A stretch of DNA of 64,000 nucleotides, from positions 434,001 through 498,000 of the forward strand of contig NZ_JAERPS020000002.1 of the NCBI RefSeq assembly GCF_016918075.2. The letters run 5' to 3'. Position 1 is the first letter of the stretch; each line of letters starts with the position of its first letter. The DNA is from Rheinheimera maricola (GTDB taxonomy: Bacteria > Pseudomonadota > Gammaproteobacteria > Enterobacterales > Alteromonadaceae). The notes below the pieces were generated by a model. It saw nothing but the letters and a program-made list of their open reading frames with translations, had not been told where the DNA came from and searched no databases. Both the position numbers and the translations under genes were made by a program. Shown piece after piece: positions 33,376 through 42,731 of the stretch.

Positions 33376-34425
33376 TTACTGCTGCCCGGCCATTTGCTGT
33401 AAAAACTGCAACCTTTGCTGTTCTTGCTCATCTGGTTGCCAAGGCTCGTCACTTAACTGGCTTAACGCAAACGGCTCAAGTTTATATTCAGCTTGTTCGC
33501 TGTCACCGTACTGTGTTAACTCGCCCGGTACTGCCGGGCGTTTTTCCAACACAAAACTGCCAAGAATATAAGGCCCGCTGTTATTACGCAGCACGGCTTT
33601 GTAGGCGCGTAAGGTGATTTCTTGCTGGCCTGTAGCAAGCTTTTCAGTTGCGCTTAACAGTGCCAGTGGTTGGCGTTGTGCAGTGTATAAATTAGCGCGC
33701 AGGCGGTAAAATCCGGCTTGTTTTACCTCTAGTGTTACCGGAATTTGCATATCTGTGCTAACGCCGAGACTATCGTCGATACCTACTATAGTCGCCACCG
33801 GATTATGATATTCAATGCCGGTTTTTAGTACCTGCGTGGTGCCATTGCCGGTAAAACTAACCTGTACTTCAAAGGCGCCATTCCAATCCTCCTCAGCGTC
33901 CAAAACGGCGCTGTAGCGCTCTGGTGTGCCACGCATTTCTGCGCTTGCTGCACTATCACCGCCGCGCTCAGATGTAAGCTGCACGCTGACATCAAATACC
34001 TGTAAACCGGTTATTTCCAGCGTTACCGGTACGGTTTCGGGATAACTAAAACGGTACTTTGGTAGCACTATAGTCGCACTGGCGCCGCCTTCAAGTGGCA
34101 CACTTTGTGGAATATAACGATTGGGGTTAAGTAAGTGCTCGTCAGCTGCGCTTAACGGCCGCGAATAAGCGGGTAGCTCTAACTCTGCCGCATAAGCACT
34201 AGCCAACAGCTTAAAGCTCTCGGTAACTGGCTCGGGGATTTTTTCCGTGACACTGATCTGTTGTTGCTCAGTATCGGGATGATGCTTTACCGGTGTTGTC
34301 TTTGGCAAGCCAGCGACAACAGACGGTTCAGGTTGTGGCAATGATACCACTGCCGGCGTCGGCCAGAAAAACCATAAGCCTGCCAGCAGTGCTGACAGGC
34401 TTAGTATTAACAACATTTTTTTCAT
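33376..34425 (-). CDS. membrane-anchored protein of unknown function, partner of the lipase
   Basis: A protein of 349 aa with an N-terminal signal anchor (MKKMLLILSLSALLAGLWFF), a Pro/Thr-rich linker to about residue 70, then a beta-rich body with two or three immunoglobulin-like stretches (VPVTLEITGLQVFDVSVQL; NGAFEVQVSFTGNG; MQIPVTLEVKQAGFYRLRAN), ending in a Gln-rich helix. It starts 5 bp after the lipase stop codon, so the two are translated from one message. The position and anchor recall lipase-specific foldases (Lif), but Lif is almost entirely helical and no Lif motif is visible. I do not recognise the family. A role in lipase export, folding or substrate handling is a guess from context. 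Confidence 0.65.
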   Translation of the reverse strand: MKKMLLILSLSALLAGLWFFWPTPAVVSLPQPEPSVVAGLPKTTPVKHHPDTEQQQISVTEKIPEPVTESFKLLASAYAAELELPAYSRPLSAADEHLLNPNRYIPQSVPLEGGASATIVLPKYRFSYPETVPVTLEITGLQVFDVSVQLTSERGGDSAASAEMRGTPERYSAVLDAEEDWNGAFEVQVSFTGNGTTQVLKTGIEYHNPVATIVGIDDSLGVSTDMQIPVTLEVKQAGFYRLRANLYTAQRQPLALLSATEKLATGQQEITLRAYKAVLRNNSGPYILGSFVLEKRPAVPGELTQYGDSEQAEYKLEPFALSQLSDEPWQPDEQEQQRLQFLQQMAGQQ

Positions 34426-34430
34426 TTAAA

Positions 34431-35480
34431 TCAGTTCGCTGCCTGATACACCAGCGCTGACATACTGGTGTTGCTAGAATTACGCACCACCCGATAACGT
34501 GAGCTGAAAATCCACCAGCCGCGCGTTTCGTCGTAGGTATTAAACTGCAAGCGCTCACCGTTAAGATAATTCGCGCCACTGCTAGCGGCGGTAATTTCAT
34601 CCTCAGCGCGGTTTGCAATAACCTCACTATGGCTGTAACCCTCGCTCATTAACAACGGGTAATGATACGGCATAAAGCTTGACGGACCACTAACCGAGGC
34701 AAGCTTGCCATCAAAAGCAACACTGCGTGAGCAGCTATTAAAGCTGGCAGCACTGGAGGCTCCACAACTTGAATGGCTGGCTACTACACCGTCATCTTCA
34801 CCAGGCAAAAACAAACCGGTAGCTCCCAGAAAGTCAGAACCGGCACCAACAAAGCGTAAACGCGGTACCCGCTCATCCGGAAATGCAGCCAACTGCCTTG
34901 CGGTATTAACCCTTAAATCATTTAGCACACCAATGTTAGATGGAGAAGGTATTTGGCCTAACCATAATGACAAGGCTAAACGTAAGGTGGCGTCAATCAA
35001 ACCTGAACCACCGGCCACGTTAACCGCTAAGTCGGCTAGTTCAACACCGCCGCCAGCACCGGCAAAATCAAAGCTGGCAACAATATTAAGCGGTTGCAAG
35101 CCGGCGTTTTGCAGCCATAATGCCTGATTATCAATAATATAACGGGTAACTAAATCGCCGGTTGAATGCGAGACAAAAATACAGCCGCTGGCACAGGTGC
35201 CATTACGCGACATTTGCTGCAACTTCGGCCAGACATAATCGCTGGCAATTTTACCAGCTACGCGCTCTTGTGACGGCCAGTCAATGCGCACATCAGCGCG
35301 ATCGCGCCAATAGTCGGCCCAGTAAGCTGAGCCGTTCGCCGTGACCTGACTTCCGGTAGGCCGGCTGGCTAAGTTGTCTGGCTGAAAGCCATGTACTAAT
35401 ACCACTGGGTAGCCGCCCACGGCGGCTTGCGAGCCAAAGCTCAACAAGCCTGCCAGTAGCAGCAGGGTAGATTTTTTCAT
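34431..35480 (-). CDS. secreted triacylglycerol lipase/esterase
   Basis: A protein of 349 aa from the ATG at 35480 (AGGA 7 nt upstream). A signal peptide is cleaved near GSQA-A. The mature protein starts with the oxyanion segment GGYPVVLVHGFQPDNLAS and has a probable nucleophile Ser106 in FVSHSTGDLVTRYII; the usual first Gly of GxSxG is Ser. Asp and His for the triad probably lie in PGEDDGVVASHSSC and MSEGYSHSEV. Cys pairs (GTCASGC; SCGASSAASFNSC) suggest disulfides. It is probably an extracellular or periplasmic lipase of the alpha/beta-hydrolase fold. It is followed closely by an anchored protein of unknown function. Confidence 0.83.
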   Translation of the reverse strand: MKKSTLLLLAGLLSFGSQAAVGGYPVVLVHGFQPDNLASRPTGSQVTANGSAYWADYWRDRADVRIDWPSQERVAGKIASDYVWPKLQQMSRNGTCASGCIFVSHSTGDLVTRYIIDNQALWLQNAGLQPLNIVASFDFAGAGGGVELADLAVNVAGGSGLIDATLRLALSLWLGQIPSPSNIGVLNDLRVNTARQLAAFPDERVPRLRFVGAGSDFLGATGLFLPGEDDGVVASHSSCGASSAASFNSCSRSVAFDGKLASVSGPSSFMPYHYPLLMSEGYSHSEVIANRAEDEITAASSGANYLNGERLQFNTYDETRGWWIFSSRYRVVRNSSNTSMSALVYQAAN

Positions 35481-35919
35481 TGGGTTGTCCTCGTCTTTTC
35501 TCTGCTGAATCAATGTTCTTGCTGAGATTATTTTAATTATTATTTTGCCGTCTCTTCCATGCGACTATACCCAAACTACTTGCTATGCAGACTACTCTTA
35601 AACCAACCACTACTGCAGTGTTAAGTAGGACGGGTAAACAACTCCACCAACAAAATAGCCCAGTTCAATTTGATTGCAATACAAGGATTTACCGCTGGCA
35701 CGGCCTTAAGTGGCGAAATAATCGCCAACGCGTTTTAATTCCCTATTAACGTTAAATATGTGAATTCGGCAAAAAGCGGGCAGTGGCCGCTTGCTGCGGT
35801 TTTAGACTGTAATAATGCTAACCGCCGATGTTTAAAGTGATTACTCAAATTATTTTTAAAAAATCTCCCCGATAACAAAAAACGCAGCCGAAGCTGCGCT
35901 TTTTTCCTAACAATTGTGT
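35481..35919. other. intergenic region, no gene seen
   Basis: These 439 bases are AT-rich and hold the lipase promoter region on the right-to-left strand and a terminator at the right end. GGCGA-aataa-TCGCC at 35712-35726 is a small inverted repeat. No convincing start codon, ribosome site or codon pattern was found on either strand. Confidence 0.5.
35883..35905. terminator. terminator after the M16 protease gene
   Basis: CGCAGC-CGAA-GCTGCG is a 6-bp stem with a CGAA loop (TTCG on the minus strand), with T-runs on both sides. It lies just after the stop of the minus-strand protease gene. Confidence 0.85.
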
Positions 35920-38799
35920 TTACTGGCGTTTCATTTGACGATGAAAGGCGGCAACATCGTCAACCTTAGTTTGGCCGGGTAAATCGGCAAACGGCTGGTC
36001 AGTAAACTTAGTGCCACGCATTTGCACCGAAATTCGCGCGGCATTAGCGTTTAACATAGTTTCGCGGTAAAACGCTTTCACATCAGCCAGTGTCACCTGC
36101 TCTACCGCAGCAATAAGCTGCTGCTTACTGTCAAAGCTAAAACGTTCACGATACCAGTCGGTGATCAACGGGCCTACTTCCTCGCGCAGGTTTTTCGCTG
36201 GCTCTTTTAAGGTAATCAGTGTGCTGGCCTTTAGTTTGGCAAAATCGTCTTCACTCACTTTATCCAGCTCAGCGGCGTATTGCTGCTTAAAGCTATCAAA
36301 GCGCACCTGCATATCTGCAACACCTTTTACCGGCGTTTGAATATACATGGCAAATCCAACGTAATCTTCCAATTGCAATGAGGTACCGCCCACGGCATAA
36401 GCTAGTTGCTCTTCAGTACGCAGCTTATCAAAGGCAATATTGCTAAAGTGGCTACGCAACACAGTTGCCCGCGCCAATTGCGTGTACGTCGGTTCAGCGT
36501 GAATGTGCACGTCTACCAGGGCAACATCAGCAACATCAATATCTTTTTGTACCACCAAAGCCTGACCCGGCTTCGGCAGCCAGAACGCCGTTCGGCTGTA
36601 AGGCTGTTCACTGCGTTTAGCCGGTAGCGCAGCAGCAACCGTGTTAACCACCTGCTGCAAGGCCGCTTTGTCATAGTTACCAAAGGCAAATATGCGCAAC
36701 TGATTGTTTGCCAATACCTGTGCTACGGTATCTTGCAGATCAGCCAGTGTCAGGCTTTGTGCTGCATTAACCATAGCATCGGCTTCATAATTCCCGGAAC
36801 GTATCAGGCTGTTATAAGCTAAAAAAGCCTGCTGAAACGGAAACTGTTTACTCTGGTTTTGCACGCCACGGATAAAACGGTCTTTTGCCTGAGCAAAGCC
36901 TTGCTCATCAACGCTGATTGCTAAACTCGCCAGCGCCTGCTGCAATAATTGTGGTTGCTTATCGGTAAAGCCCGCCACACTTAACGCCATGCCATTTGCA
37001 TCGGTCAGGCGCAGCTGCATACCGGCAATGTCGGCTTCTGTTGCCAATGCACTTTGCTGCAGGTTATATAAATCACGCCACAGCGCCAATGCTACTTTAG
37101 CTTTTACCTGTTGTTGCACAACACCACTGTTGATAAAAATTTCCAGCACGCCACGTGGCTGGCTGGCAAATTCCTGGCTTGGGTAAAGCCATGCGCTAAT
37201 GCCATCCTGCTGTATCACCAGTTCTGGTTTATCCTGCGCCTGCGGTGCTTTCAGGGCGAAGTTTTCCGGCAACATGCGGTTTACTGCTGGCAAATTCAGC
37301 GCAAGTTGCGGGCTTTGTTGCCAGCTTTGCTGCTCCTCTTGGCTTATATCGGCAACTTTGTATTTGCCATCGTAAAAATGCAGGCTGCTGTCATGTGGCT
37401 CTTGCTTGCTGATATACCACACGCGCAAACGTTGCGGCGTTAGCTGCGCCAGTACGTCTTTTATTGCTGAAGCATCAAAGCGCTGATAGTAAAACGGCGC
37501 ATTAATAGCATTACGCGCCGGCACTTTTTGCATGGCATCTGCCAGGTTAGACACATAGCCAAACTCATCGCCTTTTTCCAGGAAGCGGAATTGATTGTTC
37601 AGGCTGGTTTGTATTTCACTGAAGTATTTGCTGTCAACGCCCTGCTGTTTTACCAACTCGATGTACTGCATTATAGTCGCGACTACACCTTCGCGGTTTT
37701 GCATACCGGCGTCAGTCAGGTCGATATCAATACTGAGCGAGCCGTAATTACCGTATAGGTCTGGCGTTGCGCTGGCATTTAGCTTAGAAATTAAGCCCAT
37801 CGCTTTTAACTGCTGAGCTGGTGTACCCGGCATTTCGGAACCAAGCAAATAGGTAATAAATTCATTAGGTTTAACAGCGAATTGCTCACTGTTGTTAGCA
37901 ATAGTAAAATCCAGTTTCAGCTGCTTTACATCCTGATTCGGTACATAATGAATGCGTTTGCCACCTAGCTGACTAAAGTCTGGCGTATCACTAACTGCAG
38001 GTTTAGCAATGTTTTTATTTTCAATGCTGGCAAAATGTTTCACCGCCAGTTGTTCCATCTCGGCTAGAGGTAGGTTACTTAGCAACACCGCTTTCATAAT
38101 ATTGGCTGAGTAATACTGGTTATAAAACGCCACTGTCTCAGGGTGCAATTTACTCTCTGTTTTGTCGCCTAAGGTTTCCAGGTTGCCAATTAAAAACCGG
38201 TTAGCAGGATGGCTGCCCATCATATTGCGCGCCAGCTTGTACTGACCAAAAAAATCCATTTCCCGGCGCATTGACCATTCAGCGTTAACTGCGTTTTTTT
38301 CTTTATCGGTGTATTCCGGGTAAAGCTTCGGCGCTTTGAAAAAGTCTGAGAAGCGGTCTAGCGCTTCGTCATACGCGTTGTTATTGACCTTAAACATATA
38401 GTTAGTAATATCCAGCCAGGTGTAAGCATTTTGCGCACCACCGTTAGCCGTCATAAAAGCGCTGTATTCATTGGTGTCAGGGTAGCGCTCGGTGCCTAGA
38501 AACAGCATATGCTCTAGATAATGCGCCATACCTTGCTGGCTCATTGGATCTTGCAACAAGCCCACGCCAACACTTAGCGCAGCCGCCGATTTTTCTGCAG
38601 CAGGATCCGACACCAGCATCACTTCCAACTTGTTAGGCAATACCAGCGTTTTATAAGCGCGGCTATCATTCGGGCTGGCTAACACCTGCCCCAACACCTG
38701 TTGCTGTGCAGCTTGTGCATCTGCAGATAGACTGCGTTCACCAGCACAGCCCGTTAGCACGGCCAACGTCACCGCACCTATTACGAAAAGTTTTTTCAT
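35920..38799 (-). CDS. M16-family metalloprotease lipoprotein (pitrilysin-like)
   Basis: A protein of 959 aa, the length of pitrilysin/insulinase. A lipoprotein signal has lipobox LTGC with Cys18, so it is anchored in the cell envelope. The inverted zinc motif HxxEH is HYLEH (His93, Glu96, His97), with the third ligand expected about 75 residues on (around NAVNAEW). Two M16 halves follow, the second (about residues 500-959) being the inactive C-terminal half with RTEEQLAYAVG, the substrate-binding segment of insulinases. It probably degrades small peptides in the periplasm, complementing the S9 and S10 peptidases nearby. Confidence 0.9.
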   Translation of the reverse strand: MKKLFVIGAVTLAVLTGCAGERSLSADAQAAQQQVLGQVLASPNDSRAYKTLVLPNKLEVMLVSDPAAEKSAAALSVGVGLLQDPMSQQGMAHYLEHMLFLGTERYPDTNEYSAFMTANGGAQNAYTWLDITNYMFKVNNNAYDEALDRFSDFFKAPKLYPEYTDKEKNAVNAEWSMRREMDFFGQYKLARNMMGSHPANRFLIGNLETLGDKTESKLHPETVAFYNQYYSANIMKAVLLSNLPLAEMEQLAVKHFASIENKNIAKPAVSDTPDFSQLGGKRIHYVPNQDVKQLKLDFTIANNSEQFAVKPNEFITYLLGSEMPGTPAQQLKAMGLISKLNASATPDLYGNYGSLSIDIDLTDAGMQNREGVVATIMQYIELVKQQGVDSKYFSEIQTSLNNQFRFLEKGDEFGYVSNLADAMQKVPARNAINAPFYYQRFDASAIKDVLAQLTPQRLRVWYISKQEPHDSSLHFYDGKYKVADISQEEQQSWQQSPQLALNLPAVNRMLPENFALKAPQAQDKPELVIQQDGISAWLYPSQEFASQPRGVLEIFINSGVVQQQVKAKVALALWRDLYNLQQSALATEADIAGMQLRLTDANGMALSVAGFTDKQPQLLQQALASLAISVDEQGFAQAKDRFIRGVQNQSKQFPFQQAFLAYNSLIRSGNYEADAMVNAAQSLTLADLQDTVAQVLANNQLRIFAFGNYDKAALQQVVNTVAAALPAKRSEQPYSRTAFWLPKPGQALVVQKDIDVADVALVDVHIHAEPTYTQLARATVLRSHFSNIAFDKLRTEEQLAYAVGGTSLQLEDYVGFAMYIQTPVKGVADMQVRFDSFKQQYAAELDKVSEDDFAKLKASTLITLKEPAKNLREEVGPLITDWYRERFSFDSKQQLIAAVEQVTLADVKAFYRETMLNANAARISVQMRGTKFTDQPFADLPGQTKVDDVAAFHRQMKRQ

Positions 38800-38971
38800 T
38801 ATTCCACCACAATTAGACGATTTGTTACTTTATGTATTTGCCAATGTAATAAAAACAGCAGCCAGCTACCAGCGCCGGCCGCAATTGGATTGTAATAAAG
38901 TGTGTCGAAGGAGTTGGCAGTGCAGGGCAGAGCGCCCTGCAGTATTTGGTTGCTATATCTGTGATTGCAAA

Positions 38972-39439
38972 CTACATCTGTGATTGTAAATAGTTTGGCA
39001 GGCCCAGCAGTTTGATAAGGTTAAGTTGTTGTTCCAGCCAATGGGCATGATCTACCTCGGTATCATCTAACAATTGCTGCAACATTGCGCGGCTAACATA
39101 ATCTTGCTGTTGCTCACACAATGCCATGGTTTGCTTTAGCAGCTTTTGCACGGTGTATTCTACGTTTAAGTCATTTTGCAGCATGGCAGGTACGTTATGG
39201 CCAACGTGAATAGCATCACGTTTGCTCATGTCCGGCACACCTTCTAAAAAGATAATGCGCTCTATCAGCTTAGAGGCATGGCCTTTTTCGTCGTCAAATT
39301 CATGGTCAATGCGCTCATATAGCTTGTGCAGGCCCCAGTCGTGGTACATACGTGAGTGAATAAAATACTGATCCATCGCCGCCAACTCATTGGCCAACAG
39401 CACATTTAATGCATCAATAATGGTTTTATTGCCTTTCAT
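38972..39439 (-). CDS. bfr: bacterioferritin subunit with ferroxidase centre, lacking haem Met
   Basis: A protein of 155 aa aligning along its length with E. coli Bfr. All dinuclear-iron ligands appear: Glu18 (LLANELAAMDQYF), Glu51 and His54 (DDEKGHAS), Glu94 (DLNVEYTV), Glu127 and His130 (TEVDHAHWLE). The haem-axial Met52 is replaced by Lys. It therefore looks like the iron-oxidising subunit of a mixed bacterioferritin, or a ferritin-like homopolymer of the P. aeruginosa FtnA type. It starts immediately after the stop codon of the other subunit gene. Confidence 0.9.
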   Translation of the reverse strand: MKGNKTIIDALNVLLANELAAMDQYFIHSRMYHDWGLHKLYERIDHEFDDEKGHASKLIERIIFLEGVPDMSKRDAIHVGHNVPAMLQNDLNVEYTVQKLLKQTMALCEQQQDYVSRAMLQQLLDDTEVDHAHWLEQQLNLIKLLGLPNYLQSQM

Positions 39440-39913
39440 TTACTCGCTCCCCAGCTGTGCCTGAAGGTAATTGCCCAAGCCCATTACACTTATTTGATGC
39501 TGCTGCGTTTCCAGCCAGTCCAGATGCTCTTCTTCATATTCCAAAATTTCAGTCAGCATATCGCGGCTAACGTAATCCTGCTCAGCTTCGCACAGTGCAA
39601 TAGTGGCGCGCAGTAGCGGCATTTGTTCAATCTGGAAGTCCAGATCACATTGCAGCATTTCCGGCGTATCTTCACCAATACGCAACTTGCCCAACGCCTG
39701 TAAATTCGGCAGGCCTTCCAACATTAAAATGCGCTCTATAAGTTCATCGGCCTGCTTCATATCTTTAATCGATTTTTTGTAGCACACATCATTCAGCGCT
39801 TTTAAGCCCCAGTTTTTGTAGATGCGGGCATGCAAAAAGTATTGATTAATCGAGGTTAATTCGGCTGTCAGCACCTCGTTTAGTTTTGACAGCACCTGTG
39901 AGTTACCTTTCAT
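39440..39913 (-). CDS. bfr: bacterioferritin subunit with haem Met, degenerate ferroxidase site
   Basis: A protein of 157 aa, closely similar to E. coli Bfr ([39 protein letters not shown]). Met52, the haem ligand at the subunit interface, is kept in SIKDMKQAD. The ferroxidase site is altered: position 51 is Asp, 54 is Gln and 94 is Gln, while Glu18, Glu127 and His130 remain. It is thus the probable haem-binding, iron-releasing partner of the adjacent subunit. Both genes are in one operon; a possible Fur-like repeat lies upstream at 40009. Confidence 0.9.
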   Translation of the reverse strand: MKGNSQVLSKLNEVLTAELTSINQYFLHARIYKNWGLKALNDVCYKKSIKDMKQADELIERILMLEGLPNLQALGKLRIGEDTPEMLQCDLDFQIEQMPLLRATIALCEAEQDYVSRDMLTEILEYEEEHLDWLETQQHQISVMGLGNYLQAQLGSE

Positions 39914-40008
39914 TGTCTGAGCCTTTTATGCGACGAAAAATATGATGACAAGCATAGAGCAAAAAGCACAATAAAACAAAAATATGTTTAAATTCAATGC
40001 CATACTAC

Positions 40009-40029
40009 TAATAACAATTCGTATTATTA
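40009..40029. promoter_or_regulatory. AT-rich inverted repeat, possible Fur site of the bacterioferritin operon
   Basis: TAATAA-CAATTCGTA-TTATTA has perfect 6-bp arms around a 9-bp centre and shares ATTCGTATT with the Fur box in front of fbpA. It lies in the 256-bp divergent region between the bacterioferritin and S10 peptidase genes. Confidence 0.3.
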
Positions 40030-40169
40030 ACTTGTTTCGCTTCCCGCTTTCGCCAATGTATATGACGGCGTATTTATGGCTATTGGCCGCATGCCTTTTG
40101 TATTTGCTCAGGTTTTACGGTAAACAAGAAGGCATTAACGATAAAAATAGCTGACAACCCGGGGGACAA

Positions 40170-41672
40170 ATGAAACTGACCACACCTATAGCGCTGCTGC
40201 TGTTGCTATGCAGTACTGTCTTGCAAGCGACAGAGCGACAGATTGAAATTGACAGCAATGTCAGCACAGAGCATAAAACCGAAGTAAAGGGTAAACGCTT
40301 TAGCTACAGTGCCACTACCGGCACCCAACCGGTATGGGACGACGAAGGTAACCCCACTGCTACCCTGTTTTATACCTACTACCAGCGCAGCGATATTAAA
40401 GATCGTAGCAAGCGGCCGTTGCTTATTTCCTTTAACGGCGGCCCGGGCTCGGCCTCGGTTTGGATGCATGTGGCCTACACCGGCCCCAAAGTGTTGAATG
40501 TCGACGAAGAAGGCTACCCGCTTCAACCGTATGGCGTAAAAACCAACCCGCACTCTGTGCTGGATGTCGCTGATATTGTATTTGTTAATCCGGTAAATAC
40601 CGGTTACTCACGGGTATTGCCGGGTAAAGATGGTAAAATGCCGTCCAAAGATCAGCAGCAAAAAATGTTTTTTGGCGTCAATGCCGATGTGAAATATCTG
40701 GCCGAGTGGGTGAATACCTTTGTTACGCGCAATGAGCGCTGGCAGTCGCCAAAGTTTTTAATTGGTGAAAGCTATGGCACCACTCGTGTGTCCGGCTTGG
40801 CACTGGCTCTGCAAAACCAGCAATGGATGTACTTAAACGGCGTAGTGCTGGTATCGCCAACAGACTTAGGCATAGAGCGCGCCGGCCCGGTAAAAGCCGC
40901 TAACCGCCTACCATATTTTGCCGCCACCGCCTGGTACCACAACAAACTGGCAAGCGAGCTGCAACAAAAAGATTTATACGACATTCTGCCAGAAGTAGAA
41001 CAATTCACCTTAAACCAGTACCTACCGGCACTGGCCAAAGGCAATGCCATTAGCGACGAGGAAAAGCAGCGTGTAGCCCAGCAAGTTGCCCGTTATTCCG
41101 GCTTGTCGCTTGAAGCGGTATTACAAAACAATCTGGATATTCCTACCAATTACTATTGGAAAGAACTGCTGCGTGACCGTGGCCAGACAGTAGGCCGCTT
41201 AGACTCGCGTTATCTAGGTATTGATAAACGCGACGCCGGCGACCGCCCGGATTACAACGCTGAGCTCACGTCATGGCTACACTCGTTTACCCCGGCCATT
41301 AACTATTACCTGCGTAACGAGCTGAATTACAAAACCGACATCAAATACAATATGTTCGGCCCGGTACACCCGTGGGACAGAAGTGATGACAACACTGGCG
41401 AAAACCTGCGCCAGGCCATGGCACAAAACCCCTACTTAAAAGTGCTAACTCAGTCAGGTTATTATGATGGCGCCACAAACTACTTTGATGGCAAATACAA
41501 TATGTGGCAGCTGGACCCAAGCGGAAAAATGAAGCACCGCCTTAGTTTTAAAGGCTACCGCAGCGGCCATATGATGTACTTACGCGCTGAGGATTTGCAA
41601 AAATCTAACGACGATTTACGCCAGTTTATTTTAGATGCCATTCCGGCACAGGGCGTGGCCGCTAAGTACTGA
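40170..41672 (+). CDS. exported S10-family serine carboxypeptidase
   Basis: A protein of 500 aa with a signal peptide ending near VLQA-T. S10 landmarks are PLLISFNGGPGSASVWMH (oxyanion region), DIVFVNPVNTGYS, and nucleophile Ser201 in LIGESYGTTR. Asp in LTQSGYYDGATNYFDG and His in YRSGHMMYLR complete the triad. Serine carboxypeptidases of this type release C-terminal residues and occur in the periplasm of Alteromonadales and Xanthomonadales. A terminator follows within 50 bp, so it is a single-gene unit. It probably shares a peptide-degradation role with the S9 and M16 proteases nearby. Confidence 0.9.
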   Translation: MKLTTPIALLLLLCSTVLQATERQIEIDSNVSTEHKTEVKGKRFSYSATTGTQPVWDDEGNPTATLFYTYYQRSDIKDRSKRPLLISFNGGPGSASVWMHVAYTGPKVLNVDEEGYPLQPYGVKTNPHSVLDVADIVFVNPVNTGYSRVLPGKDGKMPSKDQQQKMFFGVNADVKYLAEWVNTFVTRNERWQSPKFLIGESYGTTRVSGLALALQNQQWMYLNGVVLVSPTDLGIERAGPVKAANRLPYFAATAWYHNKLASELQQKDLYDILPEVEQFTLNQYLPALAKGNAISDEEKQRVAQQVARYSGLSLEAVLQNNLDIPTNYYWKELLRDRGQTVGRLDSRYLGIDKRDAGDRPDYNAELTSWLHSFTPAINYYLRNELNYKTDIKYNMFGPVHPWDRSDDNTGENLRQAMAQNPYLKVLTQSGYYDGATNYFDGKYNMWQLDPSGKMKHRLSFKGYRSGHMMYLRAEDLQKSNDDLRQFILDAIPAQGVAAKY

Positions 41673-41704
41673 GCTCACAGCTAAAGGTTATTACATAACA
41701 ACAT

Positions 41705-41726
41705 CCCTGCTTCGGCGGGGGTTTTT
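41705..41726 (+). terminator. terminator after the S10 peptidase gene
   Basis: CCCTGC-TTCG-GCGGGG forms a 6-bp stem (one T-G pair) with a TTCG tetraloop, followed by GTTTTT. Confidence 0.8.
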
Positions 41727-41736
41727 GTAGTAATAA

Positions 41737-42606
41737 CTAGTGAAAGTCTGAGGATTTCGGCTGTAACAACACTAGCGCTATACCACCCAAAATGGCGAGC
41801 GATGCCAGCACTAACCGCAGTGTTAGCGGCTCTTGCAACAGCAGCACTCCGGCCAACGCTGCCAGCAACGGCACGCTCAATTGCACCGTTGCCGCAGTGG
41901 TCGCTTTGAGTAGCGGCAAAGCGCTGTACCAGATAGCGTAACCCATACCAGAGGTTACAGCGCCGGACAGTAGCGCATAAAACATACCGGCGCTGTCCAG
42001 CGATACCTGGTTTAGCAGCAACACGCTAAGCAACAGCGCCATAGGCACAGTGCGGCCAAAATTACCGGCCGTCACCTGCAGCGGATCGCCGGCGCCCTTG
42101 CCGCGCAATGAGTACACGCCCCAGGCAACACCGGCAGCCAACATTATCAATGTGCCAGTTAATGGCGGTGCCGACAGCCCTGGCAATAACAACCCGATAA
42201 GCCCTGAGCAGGCCAGTAGCAACCCCAGAGACTGCGCTGGCGTAAAACGCTCACCGCGCCACAAACCAAAAGCTATCATGCTGGTTTGCACGGCGCCAAA
42301 CAGGATCAATGCGCCAATACCGGTATTTAGTTGTATATAAGCAAAGGAAAAGCCGGCAGCATAAACAAACAATGCCAGCGCAGATAACCAATTGCCATGC
42401 TCTTTCGCTTTCGCACCGTCACGGCGATTTCTGTTGCGCAGCATCACTAAAGCCCACAACACCACAGCACCGGATACCAGCCGGATGGCAGTAAAACTGG
42501 CAGCATCAATATTGGTATGCGCTAAAGCGATACGGCATAGCAGTGAGTTACCGGCAAAAGCAAGCAGCGCCAGCAGAGTTAGAAGGACAACACGGCTATC
42601 AGACAT
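41737..42606 (-). CDS. EamA/DMT-family transporter
   Basis: A protein of 289 aa with ten predicted membrane segments in two EamA repeats (residues about 5-130 and 145-280), the standard form of the drug/metabolite transporter superfamily. Characteristic pieces are FAGNSLLCRIAL at the N-terminus, SFTAIRLVSGAVVLW, and AAGVAWGVYSLRGKG at the start of the second repeat. These proteins usually export amino acids, nucleosides or drugs. The substrate is unknown. No operon partner is apparent. Confidence 0.88.
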   Translation of the reverse strand: MSDSRVVLLTLLALLAFAGNSLLCRIALAHTNIDAASFTAIRLVSGAVVLWALVMLRNRNRRDGAKAKEHGNWLSALALFVYAAGFSFAYIQLNTGIGALILFGAVQTSMIAFGLWRGERFTPAQSLGLLLACSGLIGLLLPGLSAPPLTGTLIMLAAGVAWGVYSLRGKGAGDPLQVTAGNFGRTVPMALLLSVLLLNQVSLDSAGMFYALLSGAVTSGMGYAIWYSALPLLKATTAATVQLSVPLLAALAGVLLLQEPLTLRLVLASLAILGGIALVLLQPKSSDFH

Positions 42607-42689
42607 TTAGCAGTCTCAAAAGACATTACAAGATGCGGGCAGGCTAACATTAAAAGTGCGTTTAAACATTGTGACTTAAGTCGCAACCA

Positions 42690-42714
42690 AAAAAAACCGG
42701 GCCTAAGCCCGGTT
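42690..42714 (-). terminator. terminator after the oligopeptidase B gene
   Basis: AACCGGGC-CTAA-GCCCGGTT is a perfect 8-bp stem. On the minus strand it runs into a T-tract (A-run at 42690-42696 on the plus strand), 20 bp after the peptidase stop. Confidence 0.88.
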
Positions 42715-42731
42715 GGTGTGTTGCAGCAGCT

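Noticed and set aside
33376-34425. Lipase-specific foldase (Lif)
   Set aside because: Only the N-terminal anchor and gene position fit; the body is beta-rich and shows no Lif motif.
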